A DNA stretch of 23,959 bases. Source: an uncultured Alistipes sp. Lineage in GTDB: Bacteria > Bacteroidota > Bacteroidia > Bacteroidales > Rikenellaceae. Under the pieces are notes generated by a model. That model was not told where the DNA came from, did not search any database, and was given only the letters and a program-made list of their open reading frames with translations. The stretch is taken from assembly GCA_900550925.1 (NCBI GenBank), contig URTU01000020.1:1-23959 (forward strand), read 5' to 3'. How positions within the stretch are numbered: position 1 is the first letter of the stretch; each line of letters starts with the position of its first letter. Made by a program: the position numbers and the translations under genes. Shown piece by piece: positions 1 to 7,786 of the stretch.

Positions 1-1423
1 TCTGGATCTCGTTGTCGAAGTGGCCGATGTTGCAGACGATCGCCTGGTCGCGCATGGACTGCATGTGTTCGAGGGTGATGATGTCGCAGTTTCCGGTTGT
101 GGTGACGTAGATGTTGCCTTCAGGCAGTGCATCCTCGACGCGCATGACTTCGAAGCCCTCCATTGCGGCCTGAAGCGCGCAGATGGGGTCGATTTCGGTG
201 ACGATGACGCGGGCGCCGTACGAACGCATCGAGCGGGCGCAGCCCTTGCCGACATCGCCGTATCCGCACACGACAACCACCTTGCCGGCGATCATGATAT
301 CCGTAGCACGTTTGATACCGTCGGCCAGCGATTCGCGGCAGCCGTAGAGGTTGTCGAACTTCGACTTGGTCACCGAATCGTTGACGTTGATGGCCGGGAC
401 GAGCAGTTCGTTGCGCTCCTGCATCTGGTAGAGACGGTGCACACCGGTTGTGGTCTCCTCCGAGACGCCCTTCCATTCAGCCACCGTGCGGTGCCATTTG
501 TCGGGATCCTCGTCGAGCAGCGTGCGCAGGGTCGAGATGATCACGCTCTCCTCGTAGCTTTCGGGTTTTCGGTCGAGGGTCGAGGCATCGTTTTCGGCTG
601 CATAGCCCTGGTGTATGAGCAGGGTTGCGTCGCCGCCGTCATCGACGATCAGGTTTGGGCCTTTGCCGCCCGGGAAACTCATCGCCATGGCGGTGCACCA
701 CCAGTATTCGGGCAGAGTCTCGCCCTTCCATGCGAATACCGGAACGCCGGCCTTGGCAATCGCCGCAGCGGCATGGTCCTGCGTCGAGAAGATGTTGCAT
801 GAGCACCAGCGTACGTCGGCGCCCAGTTCGACGAGCGTCTCGATGAGGACAGCGGTCTGGATGGTCATGTGGAGCGAACCCATGATACGGGCGCCCTTCA
901 AAGGTTTCAGTTTGCCGTACTTGCGGCGCAGGGCCATCAGTCCGGGCATTTCGTGTTCGGAGATCTCGATCTCCTTGCGGCCCCACTCGGCCAGCGACAT
1001 GTCGGCCACCTTGTAGGGAATTGTCGAATCGATAAACATGTTTTTGATACCTTTCCTTAATATTTTTATCGTATTTTGTCTGTCTTGTTCGAGCTGGCGG
1101 CGCAGCGCTTCGATATTTTCGAAACGGCGTTCGTCGCGGATTCTGGCAACCAGTTCGATCTCTATTGTGCAGTCGTAGATATCCTCGTTGAAGTCGAGCA
1201 GATGTGCTTCGAGCCTCAGTTCGCCGTTGTCGGTCACGGTAGGACGGCGGCCGATGTTGACCATGGCATCGAACTGCCGGTTGTCGTCTATCGTGACGCG
1301 GGCGGCATATACGCCGGACCGGACCTGCTGCTCCTCGCCGAGGATTATGTTTGCCGTTGCAAAACCGAGTGTATGCCCGAGTCTGTTTCCGTTTGTAACC
1401 TTGCCTTTCAGAAGAGTCTTCAT
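1..1423 (-). CDS. ahcY: Riboflavin kinase domain fused in frame to S-adenosylhomocysteinase (C-terminus beyond window)
   Basis: One uninterrupted frame of 474 visible codons. Residues 1-114 are a riboflavin kinase (RFK) domain, 115-128 a short linker, and from Met129 (base 1039) the protein is a normal adenosylhomocysteinase, which cleaves S-adenosylhomocysteine to adenosine and homocysteine and so clears the product of methylation. In AhcY numbering I see the substrate-site segment SLHMTIQTA (55-63), the cluster TTTGVHRLYQM (197-207), NVNDSVTKSKFDN (218-230) and the NAD-binding GYGDVGKG (259-266); the frame is intact to the window edge. I translated the junction base by base: no stop separates the domains. 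Known AhcY proteins start near Met129, so the fusion is unexpected. It may be real, may be two products through an internal start, or may reflect an indel or lost stop in the assembly. The AhcY identity is certain; the N-terminus is not. It is the last visible gene of the rsfS operon, 20 bases after the permease. Confidence 0.88.
   Translation of the reverse strand, partial: MKTLLKGKVTNGNRLGHTLGFATANIILGEEQQVRSGVYAARVTIDDNRQFDAMVNIGRRPTVTDNGELRLEAHLLDFNEDIYDCTIEIELVARIRDERRFENIEALRRQLEQDRQNTIKILRKGIKNMFIDSTIPYKVADMSLAEWGRKEIEISEHEMPGLMALRRKYGKLKPLKGARIMGSLHMTIQTAVLIETLVELGADVRWCSCNIFSTQDHAAAAIAKAGVPVFAWKGETLPEYWWCTAMAMSFPGGKGPNLIVDDGGDATLLIHQGYAAENDASTLDRKPESYEESVIISTLRTLLDEDPDKWHRTVAEWKGVSEETTTGVHRLYQMQERNELLVPAINVNDSVTKSKFDNLYGCRESLADGIKRATDIMIAGKVVVVCGYGDVGKGCARSMRSYGARVIVTEIDPICALQAAMEGFEVMRVEDALPEGNIYVTTTGNCDIITLEHMQSMRDQAIVCNIGHFDNEIQ
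1040..1423 (-). other. Riboflavin kinase (RFK) domain at the N-terminus of the AhcY frame
   Basis: This part encodes 128 residues matching the C-terminal kinase half of bifunctional RibF, which phosphorylates riboflavin to FMN. Visible family features are the glycine-rich nucleotide loop with LGFATAN (residues 19-25), where most members have GFPTAN (the Pro is Ala here, but the Mg/ATP-contacting Thr23 and Asn25 are kept), SGVYAARV (36-43), NIGRRPT (56-62), the segment LEAHLLDF (71-78) containing the presumed catalytic Glu72, and the closing IRDERRFENIEALRRQLEQD (95-114). The FAD synthetase half of RibF is absent, so this is a stand-alone RFK module. The ATG at 1423 is the first in-frame Met and lies 20 bases after the permease stop. 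The expected end of the family is near Asp114; the following residues look like translated leader sequence. A separate bifunctional RibF elsewhere in the genome cannot be excluded. Confidence 0.8.
1050..1058 (-). promoter_or_regulatory. Shine-Dalgarno-like sequence before the internal ahcY start
   Basis: On the minus strand AAGGAAAGG lies 10 bases before the ATG at 1039, where AhcY homologues normally begin. It sits inside the RFK-AhcY frame, in an AT-rich linker. Bacteroidota depend little on such sites, so this is suggestive only, but it supports internal initiation yielding separate AhcY. Confidence 0.4.
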
Positions 1424-1443
1424 TGTCCGGATGGGTTTTGCGG

Positions 1444-2550
1444 TCAAATCTTATCGGTCAGTTTTCGCACCAGGCGGAAGTTGTAGAAGAACTCCTTGGC
1501 GAAGACCCTGAGTACGGTGTACGACGGTATTGCGAGCAGCATTCCGATTACGCCGGCCAGATTTCCGGCGATCAGGATTACGAGGAATATCTCGAGCGGA
1601 TGTGCCTTTACGCGGTTTGAGTATAGCACGGGCTGGAGGACGAAGTTGTCGATACCCTGAGCGATCATGATGGTACAGCCTATTGTGAGCAGGGTTTGCA
1701 GAATAGTCATCCCTTCGATCGGGCTTACTACGCCGACGAATAGTCCCAGGGCGAGTCCGATGAGCGGGCCGACATAGGGTATGACGTTGAAAATGCCAAC
1801 GATAAGTCCTGTGAAGAATGCATTTTCGGCCGTAGCGCCGAAGATGAGCAGTATGGTCGAGACGACGATCATCAGTATGAACGATTCGGCCAGTATGCCG
1901 GTGAAGTATCGTACGAGCAGTACGGTTACCGAGTCGAGTGCGCGTATAATGTTCTCTTCGTAACGGCTCGGGAATATTGCGGTGACCATCGAATAGAACA
2001 ATCCGTCCTCCTTGAGGAAGAAGTACGTGATGAATGTGATCGAGAAGATGGCCACGAAGAAGCTCGTCGCCATCGAGACGAACGACCCCAACATTTTGTT
2101 TATCACGTCGACGTCGACCCAATCCTTTATCGAAGAGGCTATTGCGTCGGTGAGCGAGAACTGGTGTACCGGGATCGAGAATATTTCGCTCAGGCGCTCC
2201 TGCAGGGCGATTATTGGTCGGTTTATGGAGCTGATAACCTCTACGATATCGAGTTGCGAGAACTGGCTTACCTTGTTTAGTATTAGCGGGATGAAGATCA
2301 TGAAGAATGCGGCGAAAACGATCCACATGACCAGCAGCGTAATGAGGGCGGTAAGCCATCTGGGCATCTGTTTCCCGCGTATCCTGATAGCCTGCAGCCA
2401 TCCCATCATCGGACGGCCGACGATGGCCAGCACGGCCGATACGAGTATGTATATGACAATGTCGCTGAAGTACCAGATCAGGAATCCGGCCACAGCTGCT
2501 GCCAATATACCCAGCAGGTAACGCATCTGTATCGGTAACGCGCGGTTCAT
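1444..2550 (-). CDS. AI-2E family (PerM/YdiK-type) membrane permease
   Basis: This 368-residue polytopic inner-membrane protein belongs to the AI-2E transporter/PerM family (PF01594), whose members have been linked to autoinducer-2 export, sodium/proton antiport or unknown transport. Two hydrophobic segments occupy about residues 9-45, another about 62-90, then there is a soluble stretch (about 95-165) and a block of membrane segments from 180 to 350. The family-typical segment FNVIPYVGPLIG lies near residue 250. Length and layout are normal. The ATG at 2550 follows the psd stop by 31 bases, and the riboflavin kinase start comes 20 bases after its own stop, so it is a middle gene of the operon. 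The substrate cannot be read from the sequence; a role in AI-2 transport should not be assumed. Confidence 0.88.
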   Translation of the reverse strand: MNRALPIQMRYLLGILAAAVAGFLIWYFSDIVIYILVSAVLAIVGRPMMGWLQAIRIRGKQMPRWLTALITLLVMWIVFAAFFMIFIPLILNKVSQFSQLDIVEVISSINRPIIALQERLSEIFSIPVHQFSLTDAIASSIKDWVDVDVINKMLGSFVSMATSFFVAIFSITFITYFFLKEDGLFYSMVTAIFPSRYEENIIRALDSVTVLLVRYFTGILAESFILMIVVSTILLIFGATAENAFFTGLIVGIFNVIPYVGPLIGLALGLFVGVVSPIEGMTILQTLLTIGCTIMIAQGIDNFVLQPVLYSNRVKAHPLEIFLVILIAGNLAGVIGMLLAIPSYTVLRVFAKEFFYNFRLVRKLTDKI

Positions 2551-2581
2551 GTCGAGGCTGCTTGAATTGTTTTTCCGGAGG

Positions 2582-3244
2582 TTATTTCAGGCGTGCTATC
2601 GGGGTTTGCGATCCGACGGCCTTGTCGCCGATCTTGACGAGGATTTCGGTATCGAGCGGCAGCAGCAGGTCGACCCGCGACCCGAATTTGATGAATCCGC
2701 ACTTGTCGTTCTGAACGGCCTGAGTCCCGGGCGTTGCGTAGGATACGATGCGGCGGGCCACCAGCCCTGCGATCTGACGCATGAGCACCTTCCCGTAGGG
2801 GGTATCGATAACGGTTGTTGTACGTTCGTTGTCTTCGGATGACTTTGGGTGCCAGGCGACGAGGTATTTTCCAGGGTGGTATTTGAAATACTCGACGCGG
2901 CCGCTTATGGGGAACCAGTTTACATGAACGTTTGTGATCGACATGAAGACCGAAACCTGCATGCAGCGGCATCCGAGATACTCCGTTTCGTCGACAGGCT
3001 CGCAGACGACCACCGTTCCGTCGCAGGGCGAGAAGATTGTTTTATCGTCCGAGAGTCGAGGCCGGGCGGGTTCGCGGAAAAATGCTGCGACAAATATCCA
3101 CATCGCAAGCAGCAGCACTCCCACTGCGATCGAGATCCATACGGGCATGTGCGGGGCGGCCAGTGTGAGCACGAGTGCGTATGCGACAACGGCGATTATC
3201 CCCGTTACGGTTATTATGTGGAATCCTTCCTTGTTGATTTTCAT
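2582..3244 (-). CDS. psd: Phosphatidylserine decarboxylase (short, PSD-A type)
   Basis: This 220-residue enzyme decarboxylates phosphatidylserine to phosphatidylethanolamine. Residues 9-30 and 34-56 are hydrophobic and anchor the protein. The core follows: FSPCDGTVV (71-79), the His-containing SITNVHVNWFP (102-112) and FIKFGSRVD (184-192). Family knowledge says the proenzyme cuts itself at a Gly-Ser bond, here Gly188-Ser189, and the Ser becomes the pyruvoyl group of the small alpha chain. The total length fits the compact archaeal/Bacteroidetes-type enzymes rather than the roughly 320-residue proteobacterial form. It starts 15 bases after cdsA, which makes the CDP-diacylglycerol that feeds phosphatidylserine synthesis; no pssA gene is in the window. 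The ATG at 3244 gives a typical N-terminus. Confidence 0.93.
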   Translation of the reverse strand: MKINKEGFHIITVTGIIAVVAYALVLTLAAPHMPVWISIAVGVLLLAMWIFVAAFFREPARPRLSDDKTIFSPCDGTVVVCEPVDETEYLGCRCMQVSVFMSITNVHVNWFPISGRVEYFKYHPGKYLVAWHPKSSEDNERTTTVIDTPYGKVLMRQIAGLVARRIVSYATPGTQAVQNDKCGFIKFGSRVDLLLPLDTEILVKIGDKAVGSQTPIARLK

Positions 3245-3259
3245 GGCACCGGCGATTTT

Positions 3260-4118
3260 TTAGAGTAGGTTTCCGAAGATGAGCAGATAGACGAACACGA
3301 ATGGGGCCGACATGATGGTTGCATCGAAACGGTCGAGCCAGCCGCCGTGTCCGGGCATTATCGAGCCGCTGTCCTTGACGCCGGCGGCGCGTTTGAACAT
3401 CGATTCGACCAGGTCTCCCGCAACTCCCGAGAGGGCTGTGACAAGACCGAGTCCGGCCCACACCCACACGTTCATGTGGAAGGCATAGTGGCCGATCAGG
3501 GCGGCTGCGGCCGTAGCCGCAACGATTCCGGCGGCGAATCCTTCCCAGGACTTCTTGGGGGAGATCCTTTCGAAGAGTCTGTGACGGCCGAGGGTGATTC
3601 CGATCAGGAATGCGAAAATATCGTTGGCCCAGATGATGCAGAAGTATGCCACGACGATTTTTGAGTTCCACGTTCCGTCATGGCTGCCGACGACGGGCAG
3701 CATTGCCAGCAGCGAGACCGGAATGGCGACATTGATTACGGCCAGCAGCCGAGCCGATATTCCACATCGGGTTTTGGCTGCGACGGTAGAGTTCGCAGAT
3801 GAATATCAGCGGGATCAGCAGCAGCGTGTACAGCAACAGCCCCGCCAGATATCTGTTTACGGCCATCGAGGCGTTCATCGTCGAGGCGATGAACGCGAAC
3901 AGGAGCAGGGCAATGCTGACGGCGAATGCCATAGGTTTTTGAGGTGCTGCGCCGCAGAGGGCCGACAGCTTGAAATGTTCATGCAGCATGCCTGCCATCA
4001 TGACCAGCAGCAATATGCCGTAGCTCCATTCGGAATAGAGCGTGGCCGCCACCATTATGATGATCATGACGGCGCCCGAGGCGCTGCGAATCGTTATGTC
4101 TTTTAACTTGCCGTTCAT
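3260..4118 (-). pseudogene. cdsA: Phosphatidate cytidylyltransferase, interrupted by an apparent frameshift
   Basis: CdsA makes CDP-diacylglycerol from phosphatidate and CTP, the branch point of bacterial phospholipid synthesis. The N-terminal half starts at ATG 4118 and reads sensibly through RRSQNPMWNIGSA, then runs into a non-homologous tail ending at 3678. The other half continues in another frame (AVINVAIPVSLLAMLPVV onward) to the stop at 3260 and carries the full family signature, SMFKRAAGVKDSGSIMPG followed by HGGWLDRFD. The switch falls in GCTGCTGGC (minus strand, bases 3749-3741); one extra base there, or two missing, explains it, and removing one G gives a 285-residue protein of normal length. 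The gene overlaps the ftsH stop (TAATG) and precedes psd by 15 bases. cdsA is normally essential, so a sequencing or assembly error is more likely than true loss. Confidence 0.85.
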
Positions 4119-6250
4119 TATTGTTTGTTGGCACCGTCAGGTTCGGAGCCGGTTTCGGTTTGATTTTCGGTTTGGGTGTCAGGTTTTGTAGCGGAGTCCG
4201 GGGCCGCCGCTTTCGGCGCTGCCGATACTGTTTGCCGGCCGGCTTCCGTTGCGGGCTTGCCGGAAGCGGTGTCTGCTTCCGGCTCTGCTTCCCGGGTGTC
4301 GGAGTCGGGCTGCGACGTTTGCGAAGCAGTCTCTTCGGCCTGTTTTTTCAATCTCTCGCGGGCCGACGGACCGAGTATGTTTTCGATATCCTCGGGGAAG
4401 ATCGTCTCTCGTTCGACAAGCAGCTGGGCCATCGCCTTGATCTTGTCCAGGTTCTTCTCGATGATGTTGCGGGCCGTTGCGGCGGCTTCGTTTACCAGCG
4501 ACTGGACTTCGTTGTCGATATCCCGAGCGGTCTGTTCGCTGAAGGGTTTGGTAAAGGTATCGCGCTGGCCGGTCGAGTCGTAGAAGCTGACATTTCCGAT
4601 CTTGTCGCTCATGCCGAAATATACGACCATCGAATATGCAATCTTGCTGGCACGTTCGAGGTCATTCAGGGCGCCGGTGCTTATCGAGTTGAGGTTTATC
4701 TGCTCGCTGATACGGCCGCCGAGCAGTCCGGCCATGTTCTGCTTGAAGTCCTCGGAAGTGGTGTGCACCTTCTCCTCGGGCAGATACCATGTTGCGCCGA
4801 GGCTTTTTCCGCGGGGGATTATGGTCACCTTGACCACGGGGTCGCACTTTTCGAGCATCCACATCACGGCGGCATGTCCGGCCTCGTGAATTGCGGTGGC
4901 ATACTTCTCCTGCGGGGTCATTACGGAGCTCTTCTTCTCGAGGCCGCCGACGATACGGTCTATTGCGGCGAGGAAGTCTTCGCGCATGATGAGATGCTTG
5001 TCGTGACGGGCTGCGATGAGAGCTGCCTCGTTGCAGACATTTGCGATATCGGCACCCGAGAATCCGGCAGTCTGTTTGGCGAGGAATTCGTGGCTGATAT
5101 CGGGAGCGCACTTGAGCTTTCGGGTGTGGACCTTGAATATGGCCTCACGCTCCTTGACATCGGGCAGGCCGACGTCGATCTGCCGGTCGAAACGTCCGGC
5201 ACGCATGAGGGCCTTGTCGAGGATATCGGCGCGGTTGGTTGCTGCGAGGACTATTACGCCGGAATTGGTGGCGAAACCGTCCATTTCGGTAAGCAGCTGG
5301 TTAAGGGTATTTTCGCGTTCGTCGTTACCGGAAAATCCGGCATTTTTGCTTCGGGCGCGGCCTATTGCGTCGATCTCGTCGATGAAAACGATGCACGGGG
5401 CCTTCTCCTTAGCCTGCTGGAAGAGGTCACGTACACGTGAGGCGCCGACACCGACGAACATCTCGACGAAATCGGAACCGCTGATCGACAGGAAAGGTAC
5501 GTTTGCCTCACCGGCGACGGCTTTGGCCAGAAGGGTTTTACCGGTTCCCGGAGGGCCTACGAGGAGTGCTCCCTTCGGGATTTTGCCGCCGAGTTCGCGG
5601 TACTTCTGCGGTTTCTTGAGGAAGTCGACGATCTCCATTATCTCGACCTTGGCCTCTTCGAGACCGGCCACATCCTTGAATGTTACTTTGTTGGAGTTAT
5701 CCTTGTCGAATACCTGCGCGCGGGCCTTGCCGACATTCATGATGCCGCCCGCACCGCCGGCCGAATTCCGAGCCCCGCGGAACATGAATATCCAGAATCC
5801 GATCAGCAGTACCCACGGCAGCAGCGGCCCGATGATATTGAGCCACGTATTTGTACGGGATTCGTATTTTACGATTACGGGTTGAGCATTCTGGGTTTGG
5901 GCTTCGGCCTTGGCGAGGTCCTCGCGGAAGGCATCCACCGAGCCGATCGTGAATGCAAGCTGTGCTGTGCCGCGTTCGGGCATCGTGCGGAACTGCTGCT
6001 CCTTGCGATACTTCTCGATGGCCTGGTCGGTGAGCTGTACCTCGGCCGTTTCGCGGTTTACGATGGTGATCTGTTTGACTTCATTCTGCTGGATCATCTG
6101 AGCGACGGTGTTCCAGTCGCTCTGTACCGGGGAGCCGCCGTTTCCGGAGAACATCCCCCACGTGAGTATGGCGATGAGCAATACCCCCCAGAAGATCCAC
6201 ATGTAGGAGTTTTTCGAGTTGAACGGTATGTTCGGTTTTTGTTGTGCCAT
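4118..6250 (-). CDS. ftsH: ATP-dependent zinc metalloprotease FtsH
   Basis: This 710-residue membrane-anchored AAA+ protease degrades misassembled membrane proteins and unstable regulators. Two membrane segments (about 17-33 and 137-157) flank a periplasmic domain. The ATPase has Walker A GPPGTGKT (232-239), pore segment FVEMFVGVGASRVRD (261-275), Walker B IVFIDEID (287-294) and the second region of homology ending AGRFDRQ (351-357). The protease domain has the zinc-binding HEAGH (455-459), and Asp530 in GALNDLERAS is the likely third ligand. From about residue 636 there is a low-complexity tail rich in Thr, Ser, Glu, Pro and Gln, about 75 residues long. The stop overlaps the cdsA start as TAATG, which suggests translational coupling. 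It begins 82 bases after rsfS, with no obvious promoter between. Confidence 0.97.
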   Translation of the reverse strand: MAQQKPNIPFNSKNSYMWIFWGVLLIAILTWGMFSGNGGSPVQSDWNTVAQMIQQNEVKQITIVNRETAEVQLTDQAIEKYRKEQQFRTMPERGTAQLAFTIGSVDAFREDLAKAEAQTQNAQPVIVKYESRTNTWLNIIGPLLPWVLLIGFWIFMFRGARNSAGGAGGIMNVGKARAQVFDKDNSNKVTFKDVAGLEEAKVEIMEIVDFLKKPQKYRELGGKIPKGALLVGPPGTGKTLLAKAVAGEANVPFLSISGSDFVEMFVGVGASRVRDLFQQAKEKAPCIVFIDEIDAIGRARSKNAGFSGNDERENTLNQLLTEMDGFATNSGVIVLAATNRADILDKALMRAGRFDRQIDVGLPDVKEREAIFKVHTRKLKCAPDISHEFLAKQTAGFSGADIANVCNEAALIAARHDKHLIMREDFLAAIDRIVGGLEKKSSVMTPQEKYATAIHEAGHAAVMWMLEKCDPVVKVTIIPRGKSLGATWYLPEEKVHTTSEDFKQNMAGLLGGRISEQINLNSISTGALNDLERASKIAYSMVVYFGMSDKIGNVSFYDSTGQRDTFTKPFSEQTARDIDNEVQSLVNEAAATARNIIEKNLDKIKAMAQLLVERETIFPEDIENILGPSARERLKKQAEETASQTSQPDSDTREAEPEADTASGKPATEAGRQTVSAAPKAAAPDSATKPDTQTENQTETGSEPDGANKQ

Positions 6251-6332
6251 AAGTTGTTTTTGAATTTTGTTTGAACGGGTTCCGCCGCTTTTCGGACGTT
6301 TTTTGTGGCGGAGCGAGATCAGTTTGGCGTCG

Positions 6333-6683
6333 CTACTCTTCGTCGGGATATTCCGTACGGGGAGCGTCGGCCCAGAGTTGGTCGAGGCGATAGAAATCGC
6401 GCATTTCGGTTTGGAAGATGTGTACCATTACATCGACATAGTCCATGGCCACCCATACCGAATTGTTGAGACCTTCGACGCGGCGGACCTTTTCGCCGGT
6501 TTTTTCGAGGACCTTCTCTTCGATACCTGCGGCAATGGCACCCACCTGTGTAGTGGAGTCGGCATTGCATATCACGAAATAGGAGCATATGGCGCCGTCG
6601 AATCCTGTCAGGTCGAGCGAGGCTATGCGCTTGCCTTTTTTGTCCTGGATGGCGCTTACGATGGCTTCTATCAGTTCTTTCAT
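6333..6683 (-). CDS. rsfS: Ribosome silencing factor RsfS (Iojap/YbeB family)
   Basis: This 116-residue protein of the RsfS/Iojap family binds ribosomal protein uL14 and blocks joining of the ribosomal subunits when nutrients are short. Family features are the N-terminal helix (MKELIEAIVSAIQDKKG), LDLTGFDGAICSYFVICNAD (24-43), the central VEGLNNSVWVAMDYVDVMVH (69-88) and FYRLDQLW near the end. The length is normal. The ATG at 6683 is the first Met after a leader of roughly 95 bases that begins at a TATCTTTG promoter element. It is the first gene of the rsfS-ftsH-cdsA-psd run, an order familiar from Bacteroidales. Confidence 0.95.
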   Translation of the reverse strand: MKELIEAIVSAIQDKKGKRIASLDLTGFDGAICSYFVICNADSTTQVGAIAAGIEEKVLEKTGEKVRRVEGLNNSVWVAMDYVDVMVHIFQTEMRDFYRLDQLWADAPRTEYPDEE

Positions 6684-6783
6684 AGATAATAGATTGCTGC
6701 TTGCTTTTATTGGATGCTGTTAGTTTGCGTGTTACATTTCCGGACGGCCGGGGGAGTTGATTCCCGACAGCAGTTCGAATCTG

Positions 6784-6817
6784 CAAAGATAACGATTTCT
6801 AACAAATATCCTGCAAA
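6784..6817 (-). promoter_or_regulatory. Bacteroidetes-type promoter of the rsfS operon
   Basis: The minus strand has a perfect -7 element TATCTTTG (6791-6784) with TTTG (6817-6814) 22 bases upstream, one more than the usual 19-21. Transcription would start near 6777, leaving a leader of about 95 bases. The upstream box lies only a few bases beyond the end of oxyR. Confidence 0.6.
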
Positions 6818-6820
6818 GCA

Positions 6821-7726
6821 TCATGCGGATTGTTCACCTGCGGACACTTTTTCCAGTATGATCTTCTTCAAGGCCTCTATGATGGAGTGCTTGACGTAGG
6901 TGCGGCGGACGGCGACGGCGATTTTTCGCGAGGTGGCTCCTTTGGCGAGCATCTTGACCTGGCAGCGGTGGTTTTCGGGGACGAACTCGACGGCCATCTG
7001 CGGGATGATCGTGAGCAGGGCGGTCGAGTCGACGATACGCATGAGGGTATCGAGCGAGCCGCTTTCGAACGAGTAGTGCGAAGGGATGGAGTTGCGGGCC
7101 TGACAGAGTTCGATTATCTGGTCGCGCATGCAGTGGCCGTCGCTGAGCAGCAGCAGCTGTTTGAGGTCGATATCCTCGATACGGATGTTGTTGCGTTCGA
7201 AGAGCGGGTTTTCGGGCGAGACGTAGGCGTAGAACCGGTCGTCGAAGAGCTCCTGTTCGACGATGCCTTCGCCGCAGGTGCCGCTGGCGACCAGGGCGGC
7301 GTCGAGGGCGTCGTGCTTGAGTGCCGTGACGATGTCTCGCGTAACCATCTCCTTGACTTCGAGTTCGACGCGCGGGTAGCGCTGTGCGAATTCGGGAATG
7401 AACTTGTGGAGCAGGTACGGTGCTATTGTAGGGATGACGCCCAGGCGCAGTTTTCCGGAGGTTTCACCCTTGAGTTCGTTTACCGCCTCCTTGATGTAGT
7501 TGTATGCGGCGAGGGTTTCGCGGGCCTGTTCGATGACGACCAGTCCTGCTTCGGTTGGGATGACCGGCTTTTTCGAACGGTCGAGCAATATGACGCCGAG
7601 TTCCTCTTCGAGGGCCTTGATCTGCATGCTCAGCGAGGGCTGGGTCACGAAACAGTGTTCGGAGGCGAGGGAGAAACTGCCGCAATTGGCTACGGCCAGC
7701 AGGTATTCGAGTTGTATGATCGTCAT
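6821..7726 (-). CDS. oxyR: Hydrogen-peroxide-sensing LysR-type regulator OxyR
   Basis: This 301-residue LysR-family regulator controls peroxide defence genes. An N-terminal winged helix-turn-helix (about 1-60) is followed by a linker helix and the effector domain (about 90-300). The redox segment reads SDGHCMRDQIIELC, with cysteines at residues 199 and 208. These match the numbering and spacing of the E. coli OxyR disulfide pair, so I call it OxyR rather than a generic LysR protein. In the family, peroxide oxidises Cys199, and the disulfide with Cys208 switches DNA contacts. There is no catalase or peroxiredoxin gene beside it; the divergent neighbour is a secreted glycosidase. The ATG at 7726 lies about 22 bases after the predicted transcription start. 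Confidence 0.95.
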   Translation of the reverse strand: MTIIQLEYLLAVANCGSFSLASEHCFVTQPSLSMQIKALEEELGVILLDRSKKPVIPTEAGLVVIEQARETLAAYNYIKEAVNELKGETSGKLRLGVIPTIAPYLLHKFIPEFAQRYPRVELEVKEMVTRDIVTALKHDALDAALVASGTCGEGIVEQELFDDRFYAYVSPENPLFERNNIRIEDIDLKQLLLLSDGHCMRDQIIELCQARNSIPSHYSFESGSLDTLMRIVDSTALLTIIPQMAVEFVPENHRCQVKMLAKGATSRKIAVAVRRTYVKHSIIEALKKIILEKVSAGEQSA

Positions 7727-7754
7727 AACGGGTCGCGGGTCTGGTTAATTGAGA

Positions 7755-7786
7755 CAAAACTATGAATTTTATGCCGAATAAGCAAA
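7755..7786 (-). promoter_or_regulatory. Promoter of oxyR
   Basis: The minus strand has TTTG (7786-7783), a 20-base spacer and TAGTTTTG (7762-7755), a full match to the Bacteroidetes consensus TTTG-N19/21-TAnnTTTG. Predicted transcription starts near 7748, about 22 bases before the oxyR ATG. Confidence 0.7.

Noticed and set aside
4121..5440. A 439-codon plus-strand frame opposite ftsH
   Set aside because: It lies wholly antisense to a well-conserved FtsH and has low-complexity Gly/Val/Phe/Cys-rich content without motifs.
6830..7765. A 311-codon plus-strand frame opposite oxyR
   Set aside because: It is an acidic Asp/Glu/Val-rich antisense shadow with no motif, whereas OxyR is certain.
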